From NCBI RefSeq assembly GCF_008085905.1, contig NZ_VSFF01000015.1, positions 248,001 through 312,000 of the forward strand: a DNA stretch of 64,000 bases, in the 5' to 3' direction. Below are positions 32,218 to 39,660 of this stretch, in pieces. A program made the position numbers and the translations under genes. Source of the stretch: Actinomadura syzygii. Lineage in GTDB: Bacteria; Actinomycetota; Actinomycetes; Streptosporangiales; Streptosporangiaceae. A model generated the notes under the pieces. That model was not told where the DNA came from and searched no databases. It was given only the letters and a program-made list of their open reading frames with translations. The stretch's first letter is position 1; each line of letters starts with the position of its first letter.

Positions 32218-33213
32218 CTAGGAGAGGGTCAGGGTGAGGGTCGCGGTGTAGTCGCCGGGCGACGTCCCGGCGGGGACGCTCAGGTCCAGCCCGGCGCCCG
32301 CCTGGAACACGCCTCCGCTGCCGCCCGCGGCGGACGACGCCAGCGTCCGGGCCGCGCCGAACGCGCCCGCCGGGCCCGCCGTGACGTCGCCCTGCGAGCC
32401 GTCGTCGACCGTCCGCGCGGTCGGCGTCCAGGCCAGGTTGGCCTTCGGGATCGTCCCGCCCTGGGCGTGGCTGAAGTCGGTCACCTCGCCGACCAGGCTC
32501 CAGCCCGCCTGGGTGCCGCGCGCGTCGGTGACCGTCGCGTTGCGCAGGGCTCCCGTCGCGTGCTGCCCCGGCGCGACCGCGCCGAGCTGCGCGGTGTCGC
32601 CGTCGAGCGCGAGCGTGAGCGCGCCGTTGGTCACGGTCGCGTTGAGCGTCTGTTGGCCCGTTCCAACCGGATCGGTGCCCGGGTCCGTGCCGGGATCGGT
32701 GCCGGGGTCGGTCGGGTTCTCGCCGCCGGTGAAGGTGACGGGGGTGAAGGTGTCCTGGCTCCGGTCGGCGGCGCCGTGCGCGGCCATGGTGATGACGTAG
32801 CACTGCGTCTTCAGGCAGTCGACGTCCTTGCCGCCGCCGTCGGTGTACTTGGCCTTCACGCCGCTGAGCGTGACGTCGAAGCTGCCGTCGGCGTTGAGCC
32901 TGCCCTGCCCGGACGCCGGGTTGCCGTTCCGGTGCACCCACTTGGACACCTGGAACGCGCCCGCGTTGGTCGCGTAGTCGGGGGCCTTCGGCCCGAACAC
33001 GACGTACACGCCGACGCCGCCGTTGGCGGCCGGGTCGAAGCCGGTGCCGCGGACGGTGAAGTCCTGCCCGGCGGGGTCGGCCCCGGACGTCGGGGTCGCG
33101 GTGGTGGCCGGGCCCGCGGCGAGCGCGGGCGCCGCGCCGAGCCCGATCGTGATCAGCCCGGCGGCGGCGAGCACGGCGCCGCTCCGGGTGATGCGTCTGG
33201 TCGCCTGTCTCAT
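32218..33213 (-). CDS. Secreted protein: neocarzinostatin-like domain plus WxL-like C-terminal domain
   Basis: The protein has 331 residues and a signal peptide (LITIGLGAAPALA). Residues about 35-150 are a neocarzinostatin-like Ig fold: TPTSGADPAGQDFTVRGTGFDP, YVVFGPKAPDY, KWVHRNG and the Cys pair in VDCLKTQCYVITMAAHG. A four-unit TDPG linker follows. Residues about 190-331 resemble a WxL surface domain (LGAVAPGQHATGALRNATVTD, PAGTSPGDYTATLTLTLS). There is no membrane anchor, so it is probably held at the surface by the DUF916-like partner. ATG 33213 has AGAGGAAGCG upstream. A near-perfect IdeR box lies 44 bp before the start, so iron limitation should induce it. Confidence 0.82.
   Translation of the reverse strand: MRQATRRITRSGAVLAAAGLITIGLGAAPALAAGPATTATPTSGADPAGQDFTVRGTGFDPAANGGVGVYVVFGPKAPDYATNAGAFQVSKWVHRNGNPASGQGRLNADGSFDVTLSGVKAKYTDGGGKDVDCLKTQCYVITMAAHGAADRSQDTFTPVTFTGGENPTDPGTDPGTDPGTDPVGTGQQTLNATVTNGALTLALDGDTAQLGAVAPGQHATGALRNATVTDARGTQAGWSLVGEVTDFSHAQGGTIPKANLAWTPTARTVDDGSQGDVTAGPAGAFGAARTLASSAAGGSGGVFQAGAGLDLSVPAGTSPGDYTATLTLTLS
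32669..32716 (-). repeat. 12-bp tandem repeat encoding a TDPG linker
   Basis: About four copies of a 12-bp unit (GGATCGGTGCCG-like on the plus strand) encode TDPGTDPGTDPGTDP between the two domains of the secreted protein. Such repeats can change copy number by slippage and so vary linker length. Confidence 0.75.
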
Positions 33214-33256
33214 GCGCTTCCTCTCGCGGGGGGATTGGGGAATACGAGGCAAGAAC

Positions 33257-33275
33257 TTAGGTAAGCCTTACCTAA
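33257..33275. promoter_or_regulatory. IdeR/DtxR iron box, near-perfect 19-bp palindrome
   Basis: TTAGGTAAGCCTTACCTAA is symmetric at every position but the central base. It matches the DtxR/IdeR consensus TTAGGTTAGGCTAACCTAA at 16 or 17 of 19 positions, depending on how the central base is counted. It lies 44 bp upstream of the 32218-33213 gene start and just past the stop side of no other gene, so it most likely controls that gene. Iron-bound IdeR would repress it. Confidence 0.85.
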
Positions 33276-33306
33276 TGCGAGGACTGTACCGGAGTCCGGG
33301 CCGGGA

Positions 33307-34137
33307 TCAAGGGGTGTGATCGATGTCTCGGCGGCGCGCGGCGATGCGTCCCGACCTGCGGCGGAGCGCGGAGCGGACGATCAGCGCCGCCCCGGCGGCG
33401 GCCGCCGTCGTCGCCCAGAACGGCCACGGGGACGACGCCTGCCCGCCGGAGACCGTCCGCTCGAACGCGCCCGCGGGCGAGGCGTCCGCGAGCGGCGTCC
33501 CATCCGGGGGCGCGGTCGCGCCGGACGTCGCGCCGGGCGTCGCGGGCGCGCCGCCCGTGGTCGGCGCGCCGCTCTGCGCCCCTCCACTCGAAGGCGTCCC
33601 GCCTCCGGTCGTTCCGGGACCGGATCCCGCACCGTTCCCAGACCCGGAACCGGAGCCGGAGCCGGAGCCCTTGAAGGTGATGGGCGTGAAGGTGTCCTGG
33701 CTCCGGTCGGGGGTGCCGTGCGCCGCCATCGTGATGACGTAGCAGGGCGTCTTGAGGCAGTCGACCTTCCGGCCGTCGCCGTCGGTGTACTTCGCTTTCA
33801 CCGTGAGGCTCACCGAGAAGCCGCCGGACGCGCTCATCGGCGCCTGCCCGCCGCCCGACCCGCCGGGATGCACCCAGGTCGCGGAGAGGTAGGCGTTGGA
33901 GTTGGTCGCCCAGTCGGAGCCGCGCGGGCCGAAGACGACGTAGACGCCGAACCGGTTGTTGCGCGCCGGGTCGAACCCGGAGCCGCGGACCGCGACCGTC
34001 TGCCCGGCCGGGTCGAGGCCGGACGACGGGGACACCCGCACCGACGCCGCGAACGCGGGCGCCTGCGCGAGGACGAGCAGTCCGGCGGCCGTCGCGGCGA
34101 CGACGGCGCTCCGCCGGGACGCTGTGAAGTTAGGCAA
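33307..34137 (-). CDS. Secreted, membrane-anchored neocarzinostatin-like protein
   Basis: This 276-residue protein has a signal peptide ending near AFAAS. A neocarzinostatin-like domain follows that is almost the same as the one encoded at 32218-33213: SPSSGLDPAGQTVAVRGSGF, YVVFGPRGSDW, TWVHPGG, KVDCLKTPCYVITMAAHG, DRSQDTFTPITF. Next come a Gly/Ser repeat, a Pro/Thr/Gly-rich wall-spanning segment, a membrane helix (PFWATTAAAAGAALIV) and an Arg-rich tail. The TTG start at 34137 has GAGGTGAGCC upstream. Iron boxes lie at and upstream of the start. The likely role is surface heme or iron binding, inferred from the adjacent hmu-like genes. Confidence 0.82.
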   Translation of the reverse strand: MPNFTASRRSAVVAATAAGLLVLAQAPAFAASVRVSPSSGLDPAGQTVAVRGSGFDPARNNRFGVYVVFGPRGSDWATNSNAYLSATWVHPGGSGGGQAPMSASGGFSVSLTVKAKYTDGDGRKVDCLKTPCYVITMAAHGTPDRSQDTFTPITFKGSGSGSGSGSGNGAGSGPGTTGGGTPSSGGAQSGAPTTGGAPATPGATSGATAPPDGTPLADASPAGAFERTVSGGQASSPWPFWATTAAAAGAALIVRSALRRRSGRIAARRRDIDHTP

Positions 34138-34148
34138 GGCTCACCTCT
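34130..34148. promoter_or_regulatory. Weak IdeR-like box overlapping the TTG start and ribosome binding site
   Basis: TTAGGCAAGGCTCACCTCT agrees with the IdeR consensus at 14 of 19 positions, mainly in the left arm. It covers the start codon and Shine-Dalgarno of the 33307-34137 gene. The match may be partly fortuitous because coding and ribosome-binding constraints explain part of it. Confidence 0.4.
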
Positions 34149-34154
34149 TAAATG

Positions 34155-34173
34155 TTAGGCAAGCCTAAGCTAA
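34155..34173. promoter_or_regulatory. IdeR/DtxR iron box in the divergent promoter region
   Basis: TTAGGCAAGCCTAAGCTAA matches the IdeR consensus at 15-16 of 19 positions, with both outer arms intact. It sits in the 101-bp gap between the divergent genes starting at 34137 (minus) and 34239 (plus), 65 bp before the plus-strand start. It can control both the anchored protein and the 34239-hmuTUV operon. Confidence 0.75.
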
Positions 34174-34238
34174 TGTAAGCGCGAATCTCGGTAAAGGCCC
34201 AGGTGGGCCACGGATCGCCTTGAAGGACTGACCGCTCG

Positions 34239-34910
34239 ATGCACAGCCCGACGCCCGCACCCCGTCCCTCCGCACGCCCCGTCAGGGCGCGCTCCGTCGC
34301 GGCGCTCGCCGTCCCGGCGGCCGCCGCCTGCCTCACGCTCGCCGCCTCCCCCGCGCACGCGGACGCGGGAACGGCGCGCGGGCCGTCCGGGCAGACGCTG
34401 ACCGTCTCGCGGGCGGAGGGCCTGCCCGCCGGGGGCGCGACCGTCCGCGTCAAGGGCTCGGGTTTCGACACGCGCAAGGGCGTCTACATCGCGCTGTGCA
34501 AGGACAACGGGCCGGGCCGGGCGCCCACTCCGTGCGGCGGCGGCGCGGACACGTCCGGGAAGGCCGGAGCGTCGCAGTGGGTGTCGTCCAACCCGCCGCC
34601 GTACGGGAAGGGACTGGCCGTTCCATACGGGACGGGTGGAACGTTCGAAGTGACGATCCGCATCGGGGCCTCGCTGTCCGACTCGGTCGACTGCGCGAAG
34701 GTGCGCTGCGCCGTCGTCTCGCGATCTGACCACACGCGGAGCGCCGACCGGTCGCAGGACGTCCTGGTGCCGGTGTCGTTCGAAGGCGGCGACGACGGGT
34801 TCCCGGCGTGGGCGTGGGCTGCGATCGGTGCAGGCGGAGCGGCCGTGGTCGGCGGCGGCGCGCTGCTCGTCGCGCGCCGCCGCCGCAAGCCCGCCGGGAC
34901 CGCCGCGTGA
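34239..34910 (+). CDS. Membrane-anchored neocarzinostatin-like surface protein at the head of the heme transport operon
   Basis: This 223-residue protein has a signal peptide (VPAAAACLTLAASPAHA). A neocarzinostatin-like domain follows: AEGLPAGGATVRVKGSGFDTRKGVYIALCKDNG, then SQWVSSNPPP and the conserved SVDCAKVRCAVVSRSDH with DRSQDVLVPVSF. A membrane helix (AWAAIGAGGAAVVGGGALLV) ends in RRRRK. Unlike its two paralogs it has an extra Cys pair (ALCKDN and TPCGGG). Its stop overlaps the hmuT-like GTG (GTGA), so it is made with the heme transporter. I infer that it passes heme to the binding protein. Confidence 0.84.
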   Translation: MHSPTPAPRPSARPVRARSVAALAVPAAAACLTLAASPAHADAGTARGPSGQTLTVSRAEGLPAGGATVRVKGSGFDTRKGVYIALCKDNGPGRAPTPCGGGADTSGKAGASQWVSSNPPPYGKGLAVPYGTGGTFEVTIRIGASLSDSVDCAKVRCAVVSRSDHTRSADRSQDVLVPVSFEGGDDGFPAWAWAAIGAGGAAVVGGGALLVARRRRKPAGTAA

Positions 34911-35932
34911 ACCGGGCGTCGGCCGGGCTCAGGGCCGTGGCGCTCGCGCTGGGCGGCGCGCTGCTGCTCGGCGGGTGCGGCATCGGGACGGCCGGTGTCT
35001 CCGCGGGCGGCGACGATCCGGGCGCCCGTTGCGGCCCGGGGACGGTCGCCGCGCCGCAGGGCGACCCGGTTCCCGTCGGGAAGCCGCCGAAGCCGGAGCT
35101 GCCGGTCACCGTCCGGTCCGCCGACGGCGGGGACGTGACGGTCCGCGACGTGCGGCGCGTCCTCGCCGTCAACCTCTACGGCTCGCTCGCGGAGATCGTG
35201 TACGCGCTCGGGCTCGGCGACCGGCTCGTCGGACGCGACGTCTCGACCACGTTCCCCGCCGCCCGCGCGCTGCCGCTCGTCACCGGGCAGGGCCACGACC
35301 TGTCCGCCGAGGGCGTGCTGAAACTGAACCCGTCCGTCGTGATCGCGGACAAGAGCATCGGGCCGCCGGAGGTGCTCGACCAACTCCGGCAGTCCGGCGT
35401 GCCGGTGGTGCTGGTCGACGACCGGCAGACGCTGCCCGCGATCGGCCCGCACATCCGCGCGGTGGCCGCGGCGCTCGGCGTCCCGGACGCGGGCCGCGAC
35501 CTGGCGGCCGAGGTCGACGACCGGCTCAAGGCCACCGCGAAGACGTCCGGCTCGCCGCTCACCGTCGCGTTCCTCTACCTGCGGGGCAGCGCGGGCGTGT
35601 ACCTGATCGGCGGGAAGGGCGCCGGGTCGGACGCCATGATCCAGGCGGCCGGGGCGGCGGACGCGGGCACGAAGCTCGGCCTGGCCGGCTTCCGGCCGCT
35701 GACCAGCGAGGGCCTCATCAACGCGGCGCCGGACGTGCTGCTCGTGATGTCGGCCGGGCTGAAGTCGGTCGGCGGCGTGTCCGGCCTGCTCAAGCTGCCC
35801 GGCGTCGCGCAGACCCCGGCCGGGCGCAACCGCCGGGTCGTGGACGTCGACGACGGCTCCCTGCTCTCCTTCGGCCCGCGCACCGGCGAGACGGTCACGG
35901 CGCTCGCCGCCGCGGTGCACCGGACATGCTGA
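34907..35932 (+). CDS. hmuT: Heme ABC transporter substrate-binding lipoprotein (HmuT-like)
   Basis: This 341-residue class III binding protein has the lipobox LLGGC at residue 24. The fold begins RVLAVNLYGSLAEIVYALGLGDRLVGRDVSTTFP, and the segments LNPSVVIADKSIGPPEVL and LRGSAGVYLIGGKGAGSDAMIQAAG match HmuT/ShuT-type heme-binding proteins. LTSEGLINAAPDVLLVM is also typical. GTG 34907 overlaps the preceding gene, and the stop overlaps the permease ATG. A siderophore- or cobalamin-binding role cannot be excluded, but the motif set and gene order point to heme. Confidence 0.87.
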   Translation: MNRASAGLRAVALALGGALLLGGCGIGTAGVSAGGDDPGARCGPGTVAAPQGDPVPVGKPPKPELPVTVRSADGGDVTVRDVRRVLAVNLYGSLAEIVYALGLGDRLVGRDVSTTFPAARALPLVTGQGHDLSAEGVLKLNPSVVIADKSIGPPEVLDQLRQSGVPVVLVDDRQTLPAIGPHIRAVAAALGVPDAGRDLAAEVDDRLKATAKTSGSPLTVAFLYLRGSAGVYLIGGKGAGSDAMIQAAGAADAGTKLGLAGFRPLTSEGLINAAPDVLLVMSAGLKSVGGVSGLLKLPGVAQTPAGRNRRVVDVDDGSLLSFGPRTGETVTALAAAVHRTC

Positions 35933-36984
35933 GGAAGGACGCGCCCGCGCGGCGGGTGCGCGGACCCGTCCTGCTCGCGGCGCTCGCAGTCGTGCTGGTG
36001 GTGCTGTGCGTCGTCGCGGCCGGGCTCGGGCAGGTGAACGTGCCGCCGGACCAGGTCGTCGGGTCGGTCCTGCACCGGATCGGGATCGACGCCGGGCCGC
36101 GTCCGGCCGCCGCGCAGGGCGACAGCGCGCTGTGGATCGTCCGGTTCCCGCGCGTCGCGCTGGCCGTCGTCACCGGCGCCGCGCTCGGCTGCTCGGGCGC
36201 CGTCATGCAGGGCGTGTTCGGGAACCCGCTGGCCGAGCCCGCCGTCATCGGGGTGTCGTGGGGCGCGGCGGTCGGCGCCGCGACCGTCATCGTGTTCGGG
36301 CTGACCGTGCTCGGCGACTGGACGATCGTCGCCGCCGCGTTCGCGACGGGGCTCGTCACGACGCTGGTGGTGTACGCGGTGTCGCGGTCCGCCGGACGGA
36401 CCGAGGTCGTGACGCTGCTGCTCACCGGCATCGCGGTGAACGCGGTCGCGAGCGCGCTGCTCGGGCTGCTGATGTTCGCGGCCGGGAACGACGCGCTGCG
36501 GGCGATCACGTCCTGGAACCTCGGCAGCCTCGCGGGCGCGCGGTGGAGCTCGGTCGCGACCGTCGCGCCGCTCGCCGCCGCCGGGATCGCGGTCGCGCTG
36601 GCCTGCGCGCGGCGGCTCGACCTGCTCTCGCTCGGCGAGCGCACCGCCCGGCACCTCGGCGTGCACGTGGAGCGGCTGCGGTTCACCGCGATCGTGGTGA
36701 TCGCGCTGCTGACGTCGTCGGCGGTCGCGTTCGCCGGGGTCATCTCGTTCGTCGGGCTGGTCGTCCCGCACCTGGTGCGGATGGTCGCGGGGCCCGCGCA
36801 CCGGACGCTCGTCCCGGCGAGCGCGCTCGGCGGCGCGATCGTGCTGGTCGCGGCCGACCTCGTCGCGCGGACGGCGATCGCCTACCAGGAGCTTCCGCTC
36901 GGCGTCCTGACCGCGCTGCTCGGCGGGCCGTTCTTCTTCTGGCTGCTGCGCCGCGCGCGGCACGGCTCGGGCGGCTGGGCATGA
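35926..36984 (+). CDS. hmuU: Heme ABC transporter permease (HmuU-like, FecCD family)
   Basis: This 352-residue FecCD-type permease has about nine to ten membrane helices. Diagnostic segments are LGCSGAVMQGVFGNPLAEPAVIGVS near residue 90, ITSWNLGSLAGARW, and AFAGVISFVGLVVPHLVR with the ATPase-contact Gly region near residue 275. The end ELPLGVLTALLGGPFFFWLL is the standard family C terminus. ATG 35926 overlaps the hmuT stop, and its own stop overlaps hmuV. Confidence 0.92.
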   Translation: MLRKDAPARRVRGPVLLAALAVVLVVLCVVAAGLGQVNVPPDQVVGSVLHRIGIDAGPRPAAAQGDSALWIVRFPRVALAVVTGAALGCSGAVMQGVFGNPLAEPAVIGVSWGAAVGAATVIVFGLTVLGDWTIVAAAFATGLVTTLVVYAVSRSAGRTEVVTLLLTGIAVNAVASALLGLLMFAAGNDALRAITSWNLGSLAGARWSSVATVAPLAAAGIAVALACARRLDLLSLGERTARHLGVHVERLRFTAIVVIALLTSSAVAFAGVISFVGLVVPHLVRMVAGPAHRTLVPASALGGAIVLVAADLVARTAIAYQELPLGVLTALLGGPFFFWLLRRARHGSGGWA

Positions 36985-37844
36985 CCGGCGCACGCGTGAC
37001 CGGCGCACGGGGCGTGATCGGCGGGCTGGGCCGCCGCGCGCGGCCGCCGCGTCCCGTCCCGGCGGGGGCGGCGGCGATCGAGGTGCGGGGGCTGCGCGTC
37101 GAGCGGGGCGCCCGGACGGTCCTCGACGGCGTCGACCTGACCGTCCGGACCGGGGAGGTGCTGGCGCTCGTCGGCCCGAACGGCGCGGGCAAGTCGACGC
37201 TGCTCGCGGCGGTCGGCGGGGACGTCGCGTCCACCGGGGACGTCGCGGTCGACGGCGCGCCGCTCGCCTCCTGGAGCCACGCCGAACTCGCGATGCGGCG
37301 CGCGATCCTGCTCCAGCGGCAGGCGGTGTCGTTCCCGTTCACCGTCGCGCAGGTCGTCGCGATGGGACGCGCCCCCTGGGCCGGGACGCCGCTGGAGGAC
37401 GACGACGAGGCCGCGATCGGCGAGGCCATGCGGCAGACGGACGTCGCCGGGTTCGCCGGGCGGCCCTACCCGCGCCTGTCCGGCGGGGAGCAGGCGCGGG
37501 TGGCGCTGGCGCGCGTCCTCGCGCAGCGGACGGGCGCCCTCCTGCTGGACGAGCCGACCGCCGCCCTCGACCTGCACCACCAGGAGATGGTGTTCGAGGT
37601 CGTCCGGGAGCGGGCCGCGTCCGGGGCCGCCGTCGTCGCGGTCGTGCACGACCTCGGGCTCGCCGCCGCGCACGCCGACCGCGTCGCGGTGCTCGCGGAC
37701 GGGCGGCTCGCCGCCTGCGGCCCGCCCGCCGACGTCCTCACGGCGGAGTTGCTCAGCGAGGTGTACCGGCATGACATCGAGGTCGTCCCGCATCCGCGGA
37801 CGGGACGTCCGTTGATCCTGCCGCGCCGTCCCGGACCGGACTGA
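36981..37844 (+). CDS. hmuV: Heme ABC transporter ATP-binding protein (HmuV-like)
   Basis: This 287-residue ATPase has an extra 30-residue basic N terminus before the core (IEVRGLRVERGARTVLDGV). Walker A is GPNGAGKST, the signature LSGGEQARVALARVL, Walker B LLLDEPTAALD and the switch His in VVHDLGLAAAHADRV. The pattern LLQRQAVSFPFTVAQVVAMGRAPW is typical of heme/siderophore ATPases. It closes the IdeR-controlled operon. Confidence 0.92.
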   Translation: MTGARVTGARGVIGGLGRRARPPRPVPAGAAAIEVRGLRVERGARTVLDGVDLTVRTGEVLALVGPNGAGKSTLLAAVGGDVASTGDVAVDGAPLASWSHAELAMRRAILLQRQAVSFPFTVAQVVAMGRAPWAGTPLEDDDEAAIGEAMRQTDVAGFAGRPYPRLSGGEQARVALARVLAQRTGALLLDEPTAALDLHHQEMVFEVVRERAASGAAVVAVVHDLGLAAAHADRVAVLADGRLAACGPPADVLTAELLSEVYRHDIEVVPHPRTGRPLILPRRPGPD

Positions 37845-37888
37845 CGCCACCGCCGCCGCGGAATGGTGGAAGCGTTGAACCGGGACCC

Positions 37889-39628
37889 TTGGAAGGCCCG
37901 TGCTGTTGGTTGTCGCGACAGCGGCCGACGGACCGAGCCTGGGAGGACGCGCTGACCACCGATAGCCGCCTGGAGCGGGACAAGGAGACCGAGGCCGTAG
38001 CCGACGCGGCGCCGCCGACGCGGCCGGGATGGCGGCGGGTGGTGACGCGGGTCGTCACCGTGTCCGCCTTCCTGTTCGTGCTGGCCGCGCTGGTCATGCC
38101 GGACGAGTTCGCCCGGCTGACGCCGCTGGCGTTCGTGCGCGTCCCGATCGAGGGGGTCGTTGGCGTCGCCCTCGTCCTCGTCGTCCCGGCGCGGTGGAGG
38201 CGGCTCGCGGCGGGGACGGCAGGGGCCGTCCTTGGAGTGCTGACCGTCCTCAAGGTGATGGACATCGGGTTCGACGCGGTGCTCGTCCGGCCGTTCGACC
38301 TGGTGCTCGACTGGCCGCTGCTGCGTCCGGCCGTGGAGTTCGTCAGCGGGTCGGCGGGGCCCGCCGGGGCGGTCGGCGCGGTGGTCGTCGTCGTGCTGCT
38401 GACGGTCGGGGTCGTGGTGCTCATGGCGTTGGCGGCTGTGCGGCTCAGCCGCGTGGTCGTCCGGCACGACCGGAAGGCGGCAGGGGTGGCGGCGGTGCTC
38501 GGCGTCACGTGGGCGGTGTGCGCGGCGTTCGGCGTCCGGTTCGTGGACGGCGTGCCGGTCGCGTCCGGGACCGCTGCCGTCCTCGCCTACGACCACGCCC
38601 AGGCGGTGCGGACGAGCCTCAACGACAAGAAGGAGTTCGCCAAGGCGTCGGCGGTCGACGCTTTCCGCGATACGCCGAACGACAAGCTGCTGACCGGCCT
38701 TCGCGACAAGAACGTCCTGCTGGCGTTCGTGGAGAGCTACGGCCGCTCCGCCGTGGAGAGCCCGCAGTACGCGCCGGGCGTCGACCCCGTCCTGGACGAC
38801 GGCACCCGGCGGCTGCGCGCCGCCGGGTTCTCCGCGCGCAGCGGCTGGCTCACGTCGCCGACGGCGGGCGGCGGGAGCTGGCTCGCGCACGCCACCCTGC
38901 TTTCCGGGCTGCGGGTCGACAACCAGCAGCGGTACCGGACGCTCGTCAACAGCGACCGGCTGACGCTCAACCAGGCGTTCCACCGCGCGAGCGCGCGGAC
39001 GGTCGCGCTCATGCCCGCCATCACCCGCGCCTGGCCAGAGAGCTCGTTCTACGGCTACGACAAGGTCTACGACTACCGCAACCTCGGGTACAAGGGGTCG
39101 CGGTTCAGCTTCGCCACCATGCCCGACCAGTACACGCTGTCGTTCTTCCAGCGCACCGAGCTCGCCCGGAAGGACCGCGGGCCGGTGATGGCGGAGACGG
39201 CCCTCGTGTCGAGCCACGCGCCATGGGCGTCCATTCCCCAGCTCGTCCCGTGGGACGCGGTCGGCGACGGCACCGTGTTCAAGGACATGGGCAAGGGGTA
39301 CGACGCGCCGTGGCCGTCCGGCGGACGGATGCGCGACGAGTACCGCAAGTCGATCGAGTACACGCTGAACACACTCGTCTCCTACGTGGAGACCTACGGG
39401 GACGACGACACCGTGCTCGTCTTCCTCGGCGACCACCAGCCCGCGCCGCTCATCACGGGGGCCGGCGCGAGCAGGGACGTGCCGATCACGATCGTCGCGA
39501 AGGACAAGGCGGTGCTCGACAAGGTGTCCGGATGGGGCTGGCAGGACGGTCTGCGGCCCGCGCGGAACAGTCCCGTCTGGCCGATGAGCGCCTTCCGCGA
39601 CCGGTTCCTCACCGCGTTCGGCGGCTGA
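37889..39628 (+). CDS. Membrane sulfatase/phosphotransferase-like protein (alkaline phosphatase superfamily)
   Basis: The protein has up to 579 residues. Four or more N-terminal helices (about residues 55-200) are followed by an extracellular catalytic domain. ESYGRSAVESPQYAPG and PTAGGGSWLAHATLLSG hold the predicted metal and nucleophile residues, and FLGDHQPAPLI is the conserved GDHQP metal site. The architecture is that of LTA-synthase or phosphoethanolamine/phosphoglycerol transferases acting on envelope polymers. The start is uncertain: TTG 37889 has no good ribosome site, while GGGAGG at 37941-37946 points to a CTG start at 37952. It is followed 33 bp later by a membrane glycosyltransferase. 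Confidence 0.82.
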   Translation: MEGPCCWLSRQRPTDRAWEDALTTDSRLERDKETEAVADAAPPTRPGWRRVVTRVVTVSAFLFVLAALVMPDEFARLTPLAFVRVPIEGVVGVALVLVVPARWRRLAAGTAGAVLGVLTVLKVMDIGFDAVLVRPFDLVLDWPLLRPAVEFVSGSAGPAGAVGAVVVVVLLTVGVVVLMALAAVRLSRVVVRHDRKAAGVAAVLGVTWAVCAAFGVRFVDGVPVASGTAAVLAYDHAQAVRTSLNDKKEFAKASAVDAFRDTPNDKLLTGLRDKNVLLAFVESYGRSAVESPQYAPGVDPVLDDGTRRLRAAGFSARSGWLTSPTAGGGSWLAHATLLSGLRVDNQQRYRTLVNSDRLTLNQAFHRASARTVALMPAITRAWPESSFYGYDKVYDYRNLGYKGSRFSFATMPDQYTLSFFQRTELARKDRGPVMAETALVSSHAPWASIPQLVPWDAVGDGTVFKDMGKGYDAPWPSGGRMRDEYRKSIEYTLNTLVSYVETYGDDDTVLVFLGDHQPAPLITGAGASRDVPITIVAKDKAVLDKVSGWGWQDGLRPARNSPVWPMSAFRDRFLTAFGG

Positions 39629-39660
39629 CCGGCCCCCGGCCGAGTGGGAGAGGCGGTGAC

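Noticed and set aside
32218..34910. Neocarzinostatin-like proteins as markers of an enediyne biosynthetic cluster
   Set aside because: No polyketide synthase, enediyne tailoring or resistance genes are nearby, and the proteins carry membrane anchors or WxL-like domains. The shared feature is only the Ig-like fold.
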